Origin: Sipunculus nudus
Taxonomy: Eukaryota > Annelida > Sipuncula > Golfingiida > Sipunculidae
DNA length: 64,000 bases
Assembly: GCA_026874595.1 (NCBI GenBank)
Contig: JAPPUL010000076.1
Coordinates: 556,001 to 620,000 of the forward strand
Reading direction: 5' to 3'
Under the pieces are notes generated by a model. It searched no databases. It saw nothing but the letters and a program-made list of their open reading frames with translations, and had not been told where the DNA came from. The position numbers and the translations under genes were made by a program. The stretch's first letter is position 1; every line of letters starts with the position of its first letter. Shown here piece after piece: positions 18,202 through 26,220 of the stretch.

Positions 18202-18228
18202 ACACCTTACATCGATAATGTAAGGTGT
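18202..18228. repeat. Perfect 11-bp palindrome between a TPR gene and aroA
   Basis: ACACCTTACAT (18202-18212), the 5-nt loop CGATA, and ATGTAAGGTGT (18218-18228) form a perfect hairpin. It lies between the stop of the upstream TPR gene (18258) and the likely aroA start. No T-run follows on the minus strand, so an ordinary intrinsic terminator is unlikely. An operator, an RNA-stability element or an attenuating hairpin are alternatives. Confidence 0.75.
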
Positions 18229-18257
18229 AATGCAGTACTTATTAATACACTATCCTA

Positions 18258-20309
18258 CTATCTTTGAAGCTCTAGTGATTTTAGATACAATTGAACAGAC
18301 TCTGATTCATTATACTGTGGGAACTTTTCTATTAGCGTTGTTAATGTTACTTTAGCTCCTTCTCTGTTGTCGGTTTTAATCTGACATTCAGCTAGTCTAA
18401 GCATGCTCTCAGCATCTTCTTGGTCCTGGTTTACTATATCCTCGTATAGAGGCAAAGCTTCTCCATAGTTCCTATTGTAGAATAAGGAATTAGCAAGATT
18501 GCGCTTTATTGACAAGTTTTGAGAATCGCCATCAAGCGCTCTTCTAAAATATTCTTGAGATTGATCCTGGCGTCCTGTGTTAAAATATAATATTCCTAAC
18601 ATGTTGTTTGATATGGGGTTTTGAGGGTCAAGCTCGTTAGCTTTTTCTAAGTTTGATAGTGCCACATTTGGGTTTGAGCCTCTCTTTAGATCTATAGCTG
18701 TTAATCCTAAAAAAACTTGTGGGTTTTGGGGGTTAAGCTCGGCTGCCTTTGTAAAATAGCTATAACTTTCTTCTAGATTATTCAAATTATACTGTGTTAA
18801 GGCTAAGGCATAATTTATCTGATAATCATTATTATTGATTTTATCTGCTTCTAGAAAGCTTTGCAGGGCTTTGGCATAGTCTTTATTTAAATAGTCTATT
18901 CTGCCTAGATTATATAACGCTTCATAGCCTTGGGGATTTACATTTAACGCTTTTCTATATGCTGTAACAGCCTTTGTTTCCAATTGAGCATCATTTTGCC
19001 CACTTTCTAAAAGCATTTCATAGTTTGTACCCTCAAGGAGTTCTTTAGTATAAGCTTCCTTACTTTTAAGACTTAGGTTAAGATTGTTTATCTTTTCTAT
19101 ACTATCTGTAAAAAGCCCTTTCTTATATAAGACTTCTATAACCTGTACTGGAGCTTTGTCATATTGCTTATCAATAGATGATGAGAGTTCGTAATCGCTT
19201 TGAGCTTCATTTAAAGCCTGTATACGTTCTTTAGCAATTCCTTTATTATAGTGAGCATTTCTCGTGTATCGTGAATTCAAACCGCCCTCGATAGCCAAAG
19301 CCTTGTCAAAGTAACTTATAGCCTCATTACTATCCTCATTTGTTGTCAAATAAGTTACTCCGAGTCGATAATAAAGCATAGCATTATTAGCACCATTTCT
19401 TTCTGCTTGTAAAAATTCGGCTCTAGCTTCTTGATCTTTTTTCTCAGAGTATAATACGTTTCCCTTTACAAAATGGGCATTAGGCTCGTTTGGATCTCGA
19501 GCTAATGCTTCATTTGCGCTATCTTGCGCTTGTTTTAGTTGCTTGTTTTGATAGTGAGCGCTCCCTTTGTATGAATATGATAAAACATGGTCATTATCGT
19601 ATTGCAAAGCTTTTGTAAAAAGCTCTATAGACTTTGCAAGCCGCCCTCTTGACAGAGCTTTTTGGCCTGCGTTGTAATATCTTTCGGCCATTTTTTTATT
19701 ATCAAGCTTTTGAGGCTTTTTAACAGCTACTCTTTTTTGGGGGCTAACTCTTCTTTGCCTAACAATTCTTCGTGCTCTTTTAGTCGCTGGTTTTGCTGCT
19801 ATTTTTGATCTGTACTCATTAAGCAAGCCATCTATTATTTTATGCTGACTTTCAGTTGGTTCTGGATCTGTATATTCTTTTGTCTGACTTAAGTGTCCAA
19901 CAGCCTCTTGATATCTTTTTGTCTGTCCAAGTCTACGTCCTTCGGCAATACGTTCATCTATTAACTTTTGTTTTTCAGCATTTAATGCCTGAAGTTCGTT
20001 ATTAAATAACGAGAGCAAAGAAGAGATTTTATTTTTCTGTTCTTCAGAGGGACTTGGGTCTTTATGATCCTGAGCTTCTTCTAGCTTAACAATAGCCTCA
20101 GTATAACGTCTTTCCTTACCCCGTTGTTCGGCCTCTTCAATAAGCCTATTTACAGCGTTCTCTTTGGAAGGATGTATATCAACAACCTGCTGAGACTGGT
20201 TATCTACAAATACATCTAAAATATCCTCATAAAATAATATTGCAAGTACAATTATTAATATAACTCCTATAGTTGCATAGGACAAAATATTACTTTTTTT
20301 ATTAGCCAT
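18258..20309 (-). CDS. Membrane-anchored TPR protein
   Basis: Residues 10-28 (SYATIGVILIIVLAILFYE) form a single N-terminal membrane helix. Next come two similar helical repeats containing RYTEAIVKLEEAQDHKDPSPSE and RYQEAVGHLSQTKEYTDPEPTE. A very basic linker (about 175-205, rich in Arg and Lys) precedes at least ten TPR units from about 210 to the end, e.g. ALYNLGRIDYLNKDYAKALQSF. Such proteins are usually scaffolds in the periplasm or at the inner membrane. I cannot name the partner. It lies 73 bp downstream of another TPR gene on the same strand and 52-90 bp upstream of aroA. Confidence 0.75.
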   Translation of the reverse strand: MANKKSNILSYATIGVILIIVLAILFYEDILDVFVDNQSQQVVDIHPSKENAVNRLIEEAEQRGKERRYTEAIVKLEEAQDHKDPSPSEEQKNKISSLLSLFNNELQALNAEKQKLIDERIAEGRRLGQTKRYQEAVGHLSQTKEYTDPEPTESQHKIIDGLLNEYRSKIAAKPATKRARRIVRQRRVSPQKRVAVKKPQKLDNKKMAERYYNAGQKALSRGRLAKSIELFTKALQYDNDHVLSYSYKGSAHYQNKQLKQAQDSANEALARDPNEPNAHFVKGNVLYSEKKDQEARAEFLQAERNGANNAMLYYRLGVTYLTTNEDSNEAISYFDKALAIEGGLNSRYTRNAHYNKGIAKERIQALNEAQSDYELSSSIDKQYDKAPVQVIEVLYKKGLFTDSIEKINNLNLSLKSKEAYTKELLEGTNYEMLLESGQNDAQLETKAVTAYRKALNVNPQGYEALYNLGRIDYLNKDYAKALQSFLEADKINNNDYQINYALALTQYNLNNLEESYSYFTKAAELNPQNPQVFLGLTAIDLKRGSNPNVALSNLEKANELDPQNPISNNMLGILYFNTGRQDQSQEYFRRALDGDSQNLSIKRNLANSLFYNRNYGEALPLYEDIVNQDQEDAESMLRLAECQIKTDNREGAKVTLTTLIEKFPQYNESESVQLYLKSLELQR

Positions 20310-20382
20310 ACCGACTTACAAACTCCTTATATTTATTTGTCTTTATTTATCTTTCCCTTATCTTATCTATCTTTCAATTTTT

Positions 20383-21231
20383 CTATCTTTCAATTTCTTC
20401 ATAATCGCTTTCTTTTATATCAAGTTTATCAGATAAGGTTATATCATCCTCACCTTTCAAACGGACTTTGGAGGCTTCGCTATCAATGGTCCTTTCAATA
20501 GTTTCTCCAGCCTCATCAACTTCCCTATTACGAAGCTCGCTAATTAACTTATCCTCAGCTTCTTTAGTTTCGTTTTCTGGTAGAGGAGTATCCTTAGGTT
20601 CAATAATCTCTTCAACTATTTTTTTGTCTTCTTCTCTAAGAACGACCTCTTTAGTTTTCCATGTAAAATCTTTACTTTTAAGAGTTTCAATTGCTTTCAA
20701 GACGCTATAATATTCTGGACTTTGAGCTACATATAATAAATAGTTTTCCCATTCTCTAATAGTAAGCTGTTTATTTTGCATGTTATAAAAGATCATACCT
20801 TTATGAAGCGAGATATCTTTATAAAGTTGGTTTAAATGGTTATTATTAGGGTTTTGGTTTTTGTAGCCACTTAAAACATCTTGTAATTTGTCATAATAAA
20901 CTAAAGCTTGCTTGTAATTTTGTATTGCCTGAAGAGATCTTGCGATATTGTATAGGAACTTAGCTTTTGTAGGAGCAGAGTCAACATTTTCAAGGCCTCT
21001 TTGAAAGGCAATAATAGCTTTATTAAACTCTCTTTTGTTATTATAAATATTGCCTAAGTAGAAGTTAATCTCAGGGTTTGTTGGATTTTCTAAAAAAGCT
21101 TTCTCAAAGAAGATAAGAGCCAATTCGTATTTACCTTGTTTGTATAACTTATCTGCTTTATCCTGATAAGCTGTAGCAAAAGAAGAGCTAGTAATAAAGA
21201 GCATAAAGAAGACAAAAATAATATTTTTCAA
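20383..21231 (-). CDS. Exported TPR protein
   Basis: The N-terminus is a signal peptide (MKNIIFVFFMLFITSSSFATA, cleavage near residue 20). Three to four TPR units follow, beginning YKQGKYELALIFFEKAFLENP and REFNKAIIAFQRGLEN. From about residue 195 the protein is acidic and apparently unstructured (EVVLREEDKKIVEEIIEPKD onward). Periplasmic location is likely. It resembles the small TPR proteins found with BatA/BatB in spirochaetes, but no Bat genes are visible here, so I leave it unnamed. It is the first gene of the minus-strand TPR-TPR-aroA-exonuclease group. Confidence 0.7.
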   Translation of the reverse strand: MKNIIFVFFMLFITSSSFATAYQDKADKLYKQGKYELALIFFEKAFLENPTNPEINFYLGNIYNNKREFNKAIIAFQRGLENVDSAPTKAKFLYNIARSLQAIQNYKQALVYYDKLQDVLSGYKNQNPNNNHLNQLYKDISLHKGMIFYNMQNKQLTIREWENYLLYVAQSPEYYSVLKAIETLKSKDFTWKTKEVVLREEDKKIVEEIIEPKDTPLPENETKEAEDKLISELRNREVDEAGETIERTIDSEASKVRLKGEDDITLSDKLDIKESDYEEIER

Positions 21232-21876
21232 TTTAGTTACTCCTTTCCATAAATACCTATAGACAAAAGACTTTATATACTATATATATACAACATATAT
21301 ACAACAAATATACAACATTTTGTCCATAAAAATGGAAATAAAATTATTAAAAGAACCTTATTTTAGTTAAGGCATGAAAATAATATAGCAAATAGTACTA
21401 AAAACGGATATAGTTTTGTAAACTATAAGCATTTATTTATTAAAATTCCAAGTAAAAAGCTTGATATAGTTATAAATAATTCTAATATAGATAATCAAGT
21501 TTCAAATAATAAAGTACATATAACTTAAAGCATATAAAAGTATTTTTTGTATAATTGTATAATTCTATAAATAGAAGTTATATAATATATATTTTGGAAA
21601 TGGTAATTTATTGTTCTTACTTTAGATTAAGTGTTTTAAATATCTAGACTAATTTGAGTACATAAAATTAATATTGAGGTTAATATCTTTTAAAGAGTGA
21701 AGATAAATATCAGATATTTAGATATAAATAGATATAAAAGGATAGATGATAAGAAAATAGATATAAAATAAATATAAAATAAATATAAAATAGAGGTTTT
21801 AAAAAGTTCCTAATTATTTAGATAAGGAATTAGATCTTTAATAATGATTAGGGTGTAAAGGTATATAAAATTATAT
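21232..21876. other. Long AT-rich divergent intergenic region
   Basis: This 645-bp region separates the minus-strand TPR group from the plus-strand TPR-Mrr gene. I find no ORF with coding character and no RNA gene. It contains three 11-bp tandem repeats next to the minus-strand gene (21284-21316). Near the plus-strand gene there is a run of AATATAAAATA-type units (about 21760-21795). A weak TTGATA (21461)/TAATAT (21483) pair is possible as a plus-strand promoter. The composition is extremely AT-rich, so an origin-like or protein-loading site cannot be excluded, though no DnaA-box cluster was seen. Confidence 0.45.
21284..21316. repeat. Three 11-bp tandem repeats upstream of the exported TPR gene
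   Basis: Two copies of ATATATACAAC (21284-21294, 21295-21305) are followed by AAATATACAAC (21306-21316). The spacing is close to one helical turn. The repeats lie 53-85 bp upstream of the minus-strand start at 21231. Confidence 0.7.
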
Positions 21877-23238
21877 ATGGATTATAGATATTTGCTAGTA
21901 GCATTTGTATCAGTATTTTTAATAGGGCTTATATATTTAATGATAAAAAATATACTATCTTCAATAAAGGGAGATAAAGCCCTTAAACTTCTAGAAGCAG
22001 GAGAATATAAGGTTTTAATAAATAGACTTAGCAAGGAGATTGAAAAAAGCCCGCGTGATCGCAAAGCATATTACTATCTTGCAGAGGCATATTTTAAAAC
22101 GGGAGAGGCAAAGGAAGCAATAAAGCATTATAATAAAGTAATCTTGCTTGGTAAATATGATTCTGAGCTAAAGGAACATAAGGTTCGCTCACGTCTTGCA
22201 GAATGTTATATAGCTTTAGGAGATTATAAAGAAGCTCAGAAGGAGTTTTTGTTAATCTTAAAGAAACTTCCAAATGATTATCTATATAACTATCGATTTG
22301 CAGAGCTTTTATATGAGAGTAATTACAGAGGCGGTGCCAAGAAATATTATCTTAATGTAATAAAGCTTAATCCCAAACATAAAGAAAGTTTATTTAGGCT
22401 TGGCGAGATATCGTATGAAACTAAGTCACCTAATGAATGTCTTCTATATATGAGTATGTGTATAGAGCTTGATAGTAGTTGTCCTGGCTGTTATTATTAT
22501 ATGGGGCGAGTATATCTTGACACAAAGAATTATGTAAAAGCACTAGAAGATTTGCAACAAGCTATAAAATCGAAAGAATATAAACTGCCAGCCTATTATT
22601 ATATGGGACTATGTTATTATAATCTAATGGATTTTGACAGTGCACTTATAGAACTTGATAAGGGGCTTTCATATATAGAGAATAATGAGGTAGTTGGACT
22701 TGCTTTAAGATATTTAATGGCAAGTATATATGAACAAAAGAGGAATTTACCTATGGCGGTTTCGCAGTGGGAGGAGATATTGTTGATAAGGAGTGATTAT
22801 AAAGATGTAGCGAGCAAGCTTGCAGAATATGAAGACATACGTCTTGATGATGAGCTTAAGGATTTTCTTGTTGCGCCAGAGGAGAAATTTGTGCGGATGT
22901 GTAAGGATGTAGTTAAGGCTCTTGAACTTGAGATACTTGAATGCACTAATGAAGGAGGTACAATAGTAACGATATACGCAACAGAATCGAGTGGAAAATG
23001 GTCATCACAAAGGCGTAATAAGCTGGTTGTAAGGATGTATCGTACACATAACGATATAACAAGTCAAGAGGTTCGCAGGCTACTTGATGATATGAAGTCA
23101 ACGGCATCATATAGGAGTATATTAATATCAAGCTCAACAATAGGTCGAAATGCATATGAATATGGCGATACACGGCCTATATATCTATACGATAAATATA
23201 AGCTTTTGGGACTATTGAAGAAAGCGTATGCTAAATAG
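21877..23238 (+). CDS. TPR protein with C-terminal Mrr/restriction-endonuclease-like domain
   Basis: An N-terminal membrane helix (YLLVAFVSVFLIGLIYLMIK) is followed by six to seven TPR units from about residue 33 to 300, e.g. KAYYYLAEAYFKTGEAKEAIKHYNK in part. The last ~110 residues form a different domain: GGTIVTIYATESSGKWSSQRRNKLVVRMYR, then VRRLLDDMKSTASYRSILISSS and RPIYLYDKYKLLGLLKKA at the end. This order of a central Gln-x-Arg or Lys motif and a terminal ILI-SS segment is what I know from Mrr-type nuclease folds. The canonical acidic D-ExK pair is not obvious, so it may be a non-catalytic member. The domain is predicted to be cytoplasmic if the anchor is N-in. RBS: GTAAAGG before ATG 21877. 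Confidence 0.65.
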   Translation: MDYRYLLVAFVSVFLIGLIYLMIKNILSSIKGDKALKLLEAGEYKVLINRLSKEIEKSPRDRKAYYYLAEAYFKTGEAKEAIKHYNKVILLGKYDSELKEHKVRSRLAECYIALGDYKEAQKEFLLILKKLPNDYLYNYRFAELLYESNYRGGAKKYYLNVIKLNPKHKESLFRLGEISYETKSPNECLLYMSMCIELDSSCPGCYYYMGRVYLDTKNYVKALEDLQQAIKSKEYKLPAYYYMGLCYYNLMDFDSALIELDKGLSYIENNEVVGLALRYLMASIYEQKRNLPMAVSQWEEILLIRSDYKDVASKLAEYEDIRLDDELKDFLVAPEEKFVRMCKDVVKALELEILECTNEGGTIVTIYATESSGKWSSQRRNKLVVRMYRTHNDITSQEVRRLLDDMKSTASYRSILISSSTIGRNAYEYGDTRPIYLYDKYKLLGLLKKAYAK

Positions 23239-23290
23239 AGTTTATATATTTTGGAGCATCATAATATATAATACTTTATGCTGATACTTT

Positions 23291-23342
23291 GTGATAATAA
23301 CTTTATGATAATAACTTTATGATAATAACTTTATGATAATAA
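23291..23342 (+). repeat. 14-bp tandem repeat upstream of rseC
   Basis: GATAATAACTTTAT occurs three times in direct succession, followed by a partial fourth copy (GATAATAATT). A degenerate copy precedes it. The array ends about 17 bp before the rseC start codon, so it lies in the region that normally holds the promoter or leader. Confidence 0.8.
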
Positions 23343-23358
23343 TTGAGGGTAAGCATTT

Positions 23359-23862
23359 ATGGAAGAGATAGGCGAGGTAGTTGAGAAGCGAGATGATGTG
23401 GTAAGAGTACTAATTCTTGAAGGAGTACTTGGGGGTGGGGGGGGATGTGGGACATCAAGTTGTAATACATGCAATGCATTTTCTTTTGTTGAGCCGGGAG
23501 AATCAAAAGTAAGACATCTTAGTCTAAATAATGTTATAGATGCACAGGTAGGAGATATGGTAGTGGTAGAATTTAGAGAAAGTAGTTCTATTTTGTCATC
23601 ACTTTTGATATATGTATTTCCGATATTGATGCTTATTTTGGGTTATTTTACAGGAGTTTATATTGGAGAGGGAGTCTATAAAGTGGGTAAGCTTGAAGAT
23701 GATGTTTTTGGGATATTGTTTTCGTTTTTATTTTTGCTTTTGGGTCTTGTTATTGTATATTACACTGATAAATATTTGTCTAGGCTAAAGTCATTTAGTC
23801 CACAAATAAAATCGCTTTACCAATTGGATGATACAAGAGACATAGAAACTGAATATATATAG
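23359..23862 (+). CDS. rseC: RseC/MucC family SoxR-reducing-system protein
   Basis: The 167-residue protein has the family layout. An N-terminal beta-rich part carries a Gly-rich loop and a four-cysteine cluster (GCGTSSCNTCNAF, about residues 32-44). A short spacer (VGDMVVVEF) follows. Two membrane helices lie at about 78-98 and 110-130. RseC proteins are inner-membrane proteins that help reduce SoxR in enterobacteria and are linked to Rnf-type electron transport. Here no sigma-E/Rse genes or rnf genes are nearby, so the role in this organism is open. ATG 23359 is preceded by a weak GAGGGT element and by the 14-bp repeat array. Confidence 0.75.
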   Translation: MEEIGEVVEKRDDVVRVLILEGVLGGGGGCGTSSCNTCNAFSFVEPGESKVRHLSLNNVIDAQVGDMVVVEFRESSSILSSLLIYVFPILMLILGYFTGVYIGEGVYKVGKLEDDVFGILFSFLFLLLGLVIVYYTDKYLSRLKSFSPQIKSLYQLDDTRDIETEYI

Positions 23863-24211
23863 GGATGAAAATAGCATGCAATAAATATATTTGTTTTTGT
23901 GAAAATATTAATAGTTTTTGATATATGTATTCGAAATTAGGAAATTAAAGTGTTATATTTCTTATAGATATTATCTTTAAAATAGGCAATTGACTGAATG
24001 TAGTTTCAAGTTAAGAATATAATAAGTCGATAACTCAGGGAGGAGGGAATATTGACGTATTAATTTAAATAGAGTTTTACGTAACAGCTCATAGTATTTT
24101 AGAGAAAAGATTTAGATGATTAGATTAGTATGGAAAAGATAGGAAGAGATATAAAGACAGGATGAGATATGGAAAAGAGTAGTCTTATGATTAGAAAAGG
24201 AGTTTGTGGTT
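23863..24211. other. Region upstream of the flaA pair
   Basis: There is no ORF of note. It contains the candidate sigma-28 promoter (24006-24033). About 10 bp downstream of that lies an orphan Shine-Dalgarno-like GGGAGGAGGG without a following ORF. The real ribosome-binding site AAAGGAG lies at 24196-24202. Confidence 0.4.
24006..24033 (+). promoter_or_regulatory. Candidate sigma-28 (FliA) promoter upstream of flaA
   Basis: TCAAGTTA at 24006-24013 matches the -35 consensus TAAAGTTT at six of eight positions. GTCGATAA at 24026-24033 matches the -10 consensus GCCGATAA at seven of eight. The spacer is 12 nt where 11 is usual. The site lies about 180 bp before the first flaA start. Confidence 0.4.
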
Positions 24212-25066
24212 ATGAGATATAAGATAATGAGATATAATATGAGAAGAGGGTTTGGTCTGCTTGTGATATTATTGGTGGTAATGCTTTTATTGGTGGATGG
24301 TATAAACTCAGCGAACAAAAAGGAGCTAGAAGAATATCGAGTAAATGCGCTAATAGATAATTTTGACAAGGCGGGTAGTTGGGAAGTAAAATTTTCTAAG
24401 AGTCGCCGAACGAATTGGAAAGGAGATTTAAAAGGAGCTTATGAAGAGTCAAGTACATGGCTTAAATGGCTTGACGTATCAAAGTATAAAAGAGAAGACA
24501 TCCTGCCTCCGGAGCTTAATAGACGAACATTGATTGGAGACGAAGATAAAGCTATACTCGCACTTAAAGCAAATTTTTTGGTATCTGGATATAATTGGAT
24601 AACACTTGAGCCAGCTGCAACACGTCGGTCAGAAGAGAATTTATCAGAAAGGTTGCTTGAGGTTGGAGGAGAAGATGAGGTATATCTTGATGAGAAACAT
24701 GTTGAGGGTAGTAATGCAAAATTCATATGGTTGCCTGGGAAGGTGGATGCTGCGTATGTATATGTATGGAGCAATAATTATGATTATAATCTAGAAGCTC
24801 ATTTCAAAGACACAAGAGGGCGACTTTTGAAAGTACCGGTATCAAATCTGAAATATAAAGGATGGCGGAACCTGAGGGTAGTGGTACCAAAGACTTTATC
24901 AGAATATCCGTTAAAGTTTGTAAGGTTTAAGATTATGGCAAATCCAAACATATGGCCTGAGGCAATATACTTGTACTTTGACTATTTTCATGCAATAGTA
25001 AAGGCAGGGACAGAAGATTACCCAGGACTTGATTTAAAAAACGTATATAAATATTGGGGAAAGTAG
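24212..25066 (+). CDS. flaA: Flagellar filament outer layer protein FlaA (copy 1)
   Basis: FlaA forms the sheath of spirochaete periplasmic flagella. Here a signal peptide (GFGLLVILLVVMLLLVDGINSA) is followed by NALIDNFDKAGSWEVKFS. The FlaA lectin-like core comes next, with elements such as FLVSGYNWITLEP, VDAAYVYVWSNNYDYNLEAHF and KYKGWRNLRVVVPKTL. YLYFDYFHAIVK lies near the end. The length of 285 is slightly below typical. I place the start at ATG 24212 because AAAGGAG (24196-24202) is 9 nt upstream; GTG 24206 would be too close. A second flaA follows after 37 bp, so the two are probably one transcript. Confidence 0.85.
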   Translation: MRYKIMRYNMRRGFGLLVILLVVMLLLVDGINSANKKELEEYRVNALIDNFDKAGSWEVKFSKSRRTNWKGDLKGAYEESSTWLKWLDVSKYKREDILPPELNRRTLIGDEDKAILALKANFLVSGYNWITLEPAATRRSEENLSERLLEVGGEDEVYLDEKHVEGSNAKFIWLPGKVDAAYVYVWSNNYDYNLEAHFKDTRGRLLKVPVSNLKYKGWRNLRVVVPKTLSEYPLKFVRFKIMANPNIWPEAIYLYFDYFHAIVKAGTEDYPGLDLKNVYKYWGK

Positions 25067-25103
25067 TAAGGCCCAAACCAAAAAGGAGGTTGTTAGGGAA
25101 ATT

Positions 25104-25985
25104 ATGAGACTAACTGGTTTAAATAGAAATAAAAAGACAGCAATGCTAATACCGGTATTAGTATTTTTAGTTGGAATATATGTATTTTCGCAGCAAAGAG
25201 GGAATAGAGGGGCTAATTCGGGAAGTGCTTCTTCGGGCCCTGATAAGGATAGGATAAATTATATAGTAGATGATGAATCATTGATAACGAAAGATTTAAT
25301 TGGTCCTGATGCCGGCAAAGATTTTTATAAGGTGATAATAGACACGTTTGAGGAGTCAGACGATTGGTATGGGCGCATGCCAAATGATCAGGGTATGATA
25401 GTAACTCGAAAGAGGCCTGGCGGTCCGCTTGCGCTTAAAGAAAGTCCGGCTGAAGTGAAGACGACAAAAGAGCGAGTTAAGAAGAATCCGCCAAAGTACA
25501 GAACGAAAACAGGGGAATATAAGTCAAATTATTATCCAGCATATAAAGATGATAAAAAGTATGTACTTGGAACACGTGTTGATTTTCAAAGACGAGGACA
25601 CAATTGGTTTGCATTATATCCAGACAAACCGATAAAGTTATCTGGTTTGGTAAAAGGATTTGAGGTATGGGTGGCAGGGCGTCAGCGTGAGCATATGTTA
25701 TCGGTTATGGTTGCGGATGCATTTGGAGAGAATAAGTTAATACCGCTTGGGAATTTAAATTTTCAAGGGTGGAAGAGGCTTGCGGTAAATGTTCCGGATC
25801 AAATAAAGCAATATGATTATATATTCGCCCAAGAACGAGGGTTGACGTTTAAGGGGTTCTTGGTAACTTGTAATCCGATGCAGTCTTGGGGGAAATATTA
25901 TATGTACATGGATAATTTTGGAGCAGAGATAAGTCGGTTTTGGGAAGAGAATGCTGATGAAAGTGATCCATTGGACATATGGTAA
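25104..25985 (+). CDS. flaA: Flagellar filament outer layer protein FlaA (copy 2)
   Basis: A hydrophobic N-terminal signal segment (AMLIPVLVFLVGIYVFSQQ) precedes the same core. Its elements are VIIDTFEESDDWYGRM, KKYVLGTRVDFQRRGHNWFALYP, and LVKGFEVWVAGRQREHMLSVMV. LGNLNFQGWKRLAVNVPDQI and the closing YYMYMDNFGAEI follow. These are the hallmark strands of FlaA, and this copy fits the family better than copy 1. The residues before 75 form a Gly/Ser/Asp linker. A strong AAAGGAGG lies at about 25080. The two copies share the fold but are clearly diverged, as expected for distinct FlaA1/FlaA2 subunits of one sheath. Confidence 0.92.
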   Translation: MRLTGLNRNKKTAMLIPVLVFLVGIYVFSQQRGNRGANSGSASSGPDKDRINYIVDDESLITKDLIGPDAGKDFYKVIIDTFEESDDWYGRMPNDQGMIVTRKRPGGPLALKESPAEVKTTKERVKKNPPKYRTKTGEYKSNYYPAYKDDKKYVLGTRVDFQRRGHNWFALYPDKPIKLSGLVKGFEVWVAGRQREHMLSVMVADAFGENKLIPLGNLNFQGWKRLAVNVPDQIKQYDYIFAQERGLTFKGFLVTCNPMQSWGKYYMYMDNFGAEISRFWEENADESDPLDIW

Positions 25986-26012
25986 AAAACGATATAATAA
26001 TATAAAAGAAAA

Positions 26013-26105
26013 GAAGGCACAAGAAAAAGAAGGCATAATGAAAAGAAGGCATAAGAAAAAGAAGGCATAATGAAAAAGAAGGCATAATGAAAACGTTGTG
26101 CCTTC
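26013..26105 (+). repeat. Five direct repeats with a single inverted closing arm
   Basis: GAAGGCACAAGAAAAA (26013) is followed by four copies of the type GAAGGCATAATGAAAA, starting at 26029, 26045, 26061 and 26078. TTGTGCCTTC at 26096-26105 is the exact reverse complement of the start of the first copy (26013-26022) and pairs less perfectly with the others. Read on the minus strand, the structure ends in a pyrimidine tract and looks like a terminator. On the plus strand it gives a long hairpin with several alternative partners. Confidence 0.8.
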
Positions 26106-26151
26106 ACTTATAAAATCCCATCTATAAATAAAAACCCATCTATAATAAAAT

Positions 26152-26220
26152 CGCCTCTTAGGCGTTAGTTCAAACTAGCAAAAAAACCCAACTCAACGGG
26201 TCTAGCTGGTAAAGTTGCTA
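26152..26220 (+). promoter_or_regulatory. Candidate leader RNA with alternative hairpins upstream of valS
   Basis: A first hairpin is CGCC-TCTTA-GGCG (26152-26164). GTTAGT (26164-26169) can pair with ACTAGC (26174-26179) over a TCAA loop. The same ACTAGC can instead pair with GCTGGT (26205-26210), enclosing ACCC/GGGT (26186-26189/26198-26201). The overlapping TAGCAA (26176-26181) can pair with TTGCTA (26215-26220). The pairings exclude one another, as in attenuators. Its function is inferred only. Confidence 0.35.

Noticed and set aside
21232-21876. Replication origin
   Set aside because: The region is very AT-rich, but no dnaA, dnaN or gyr genes are near and no cluster of DnaA boxes was recognised.
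26013-26105. CRISPR array
   Set aside because: The units are about 16 bp, follow each other without unique spacers, and no cas genes are present.
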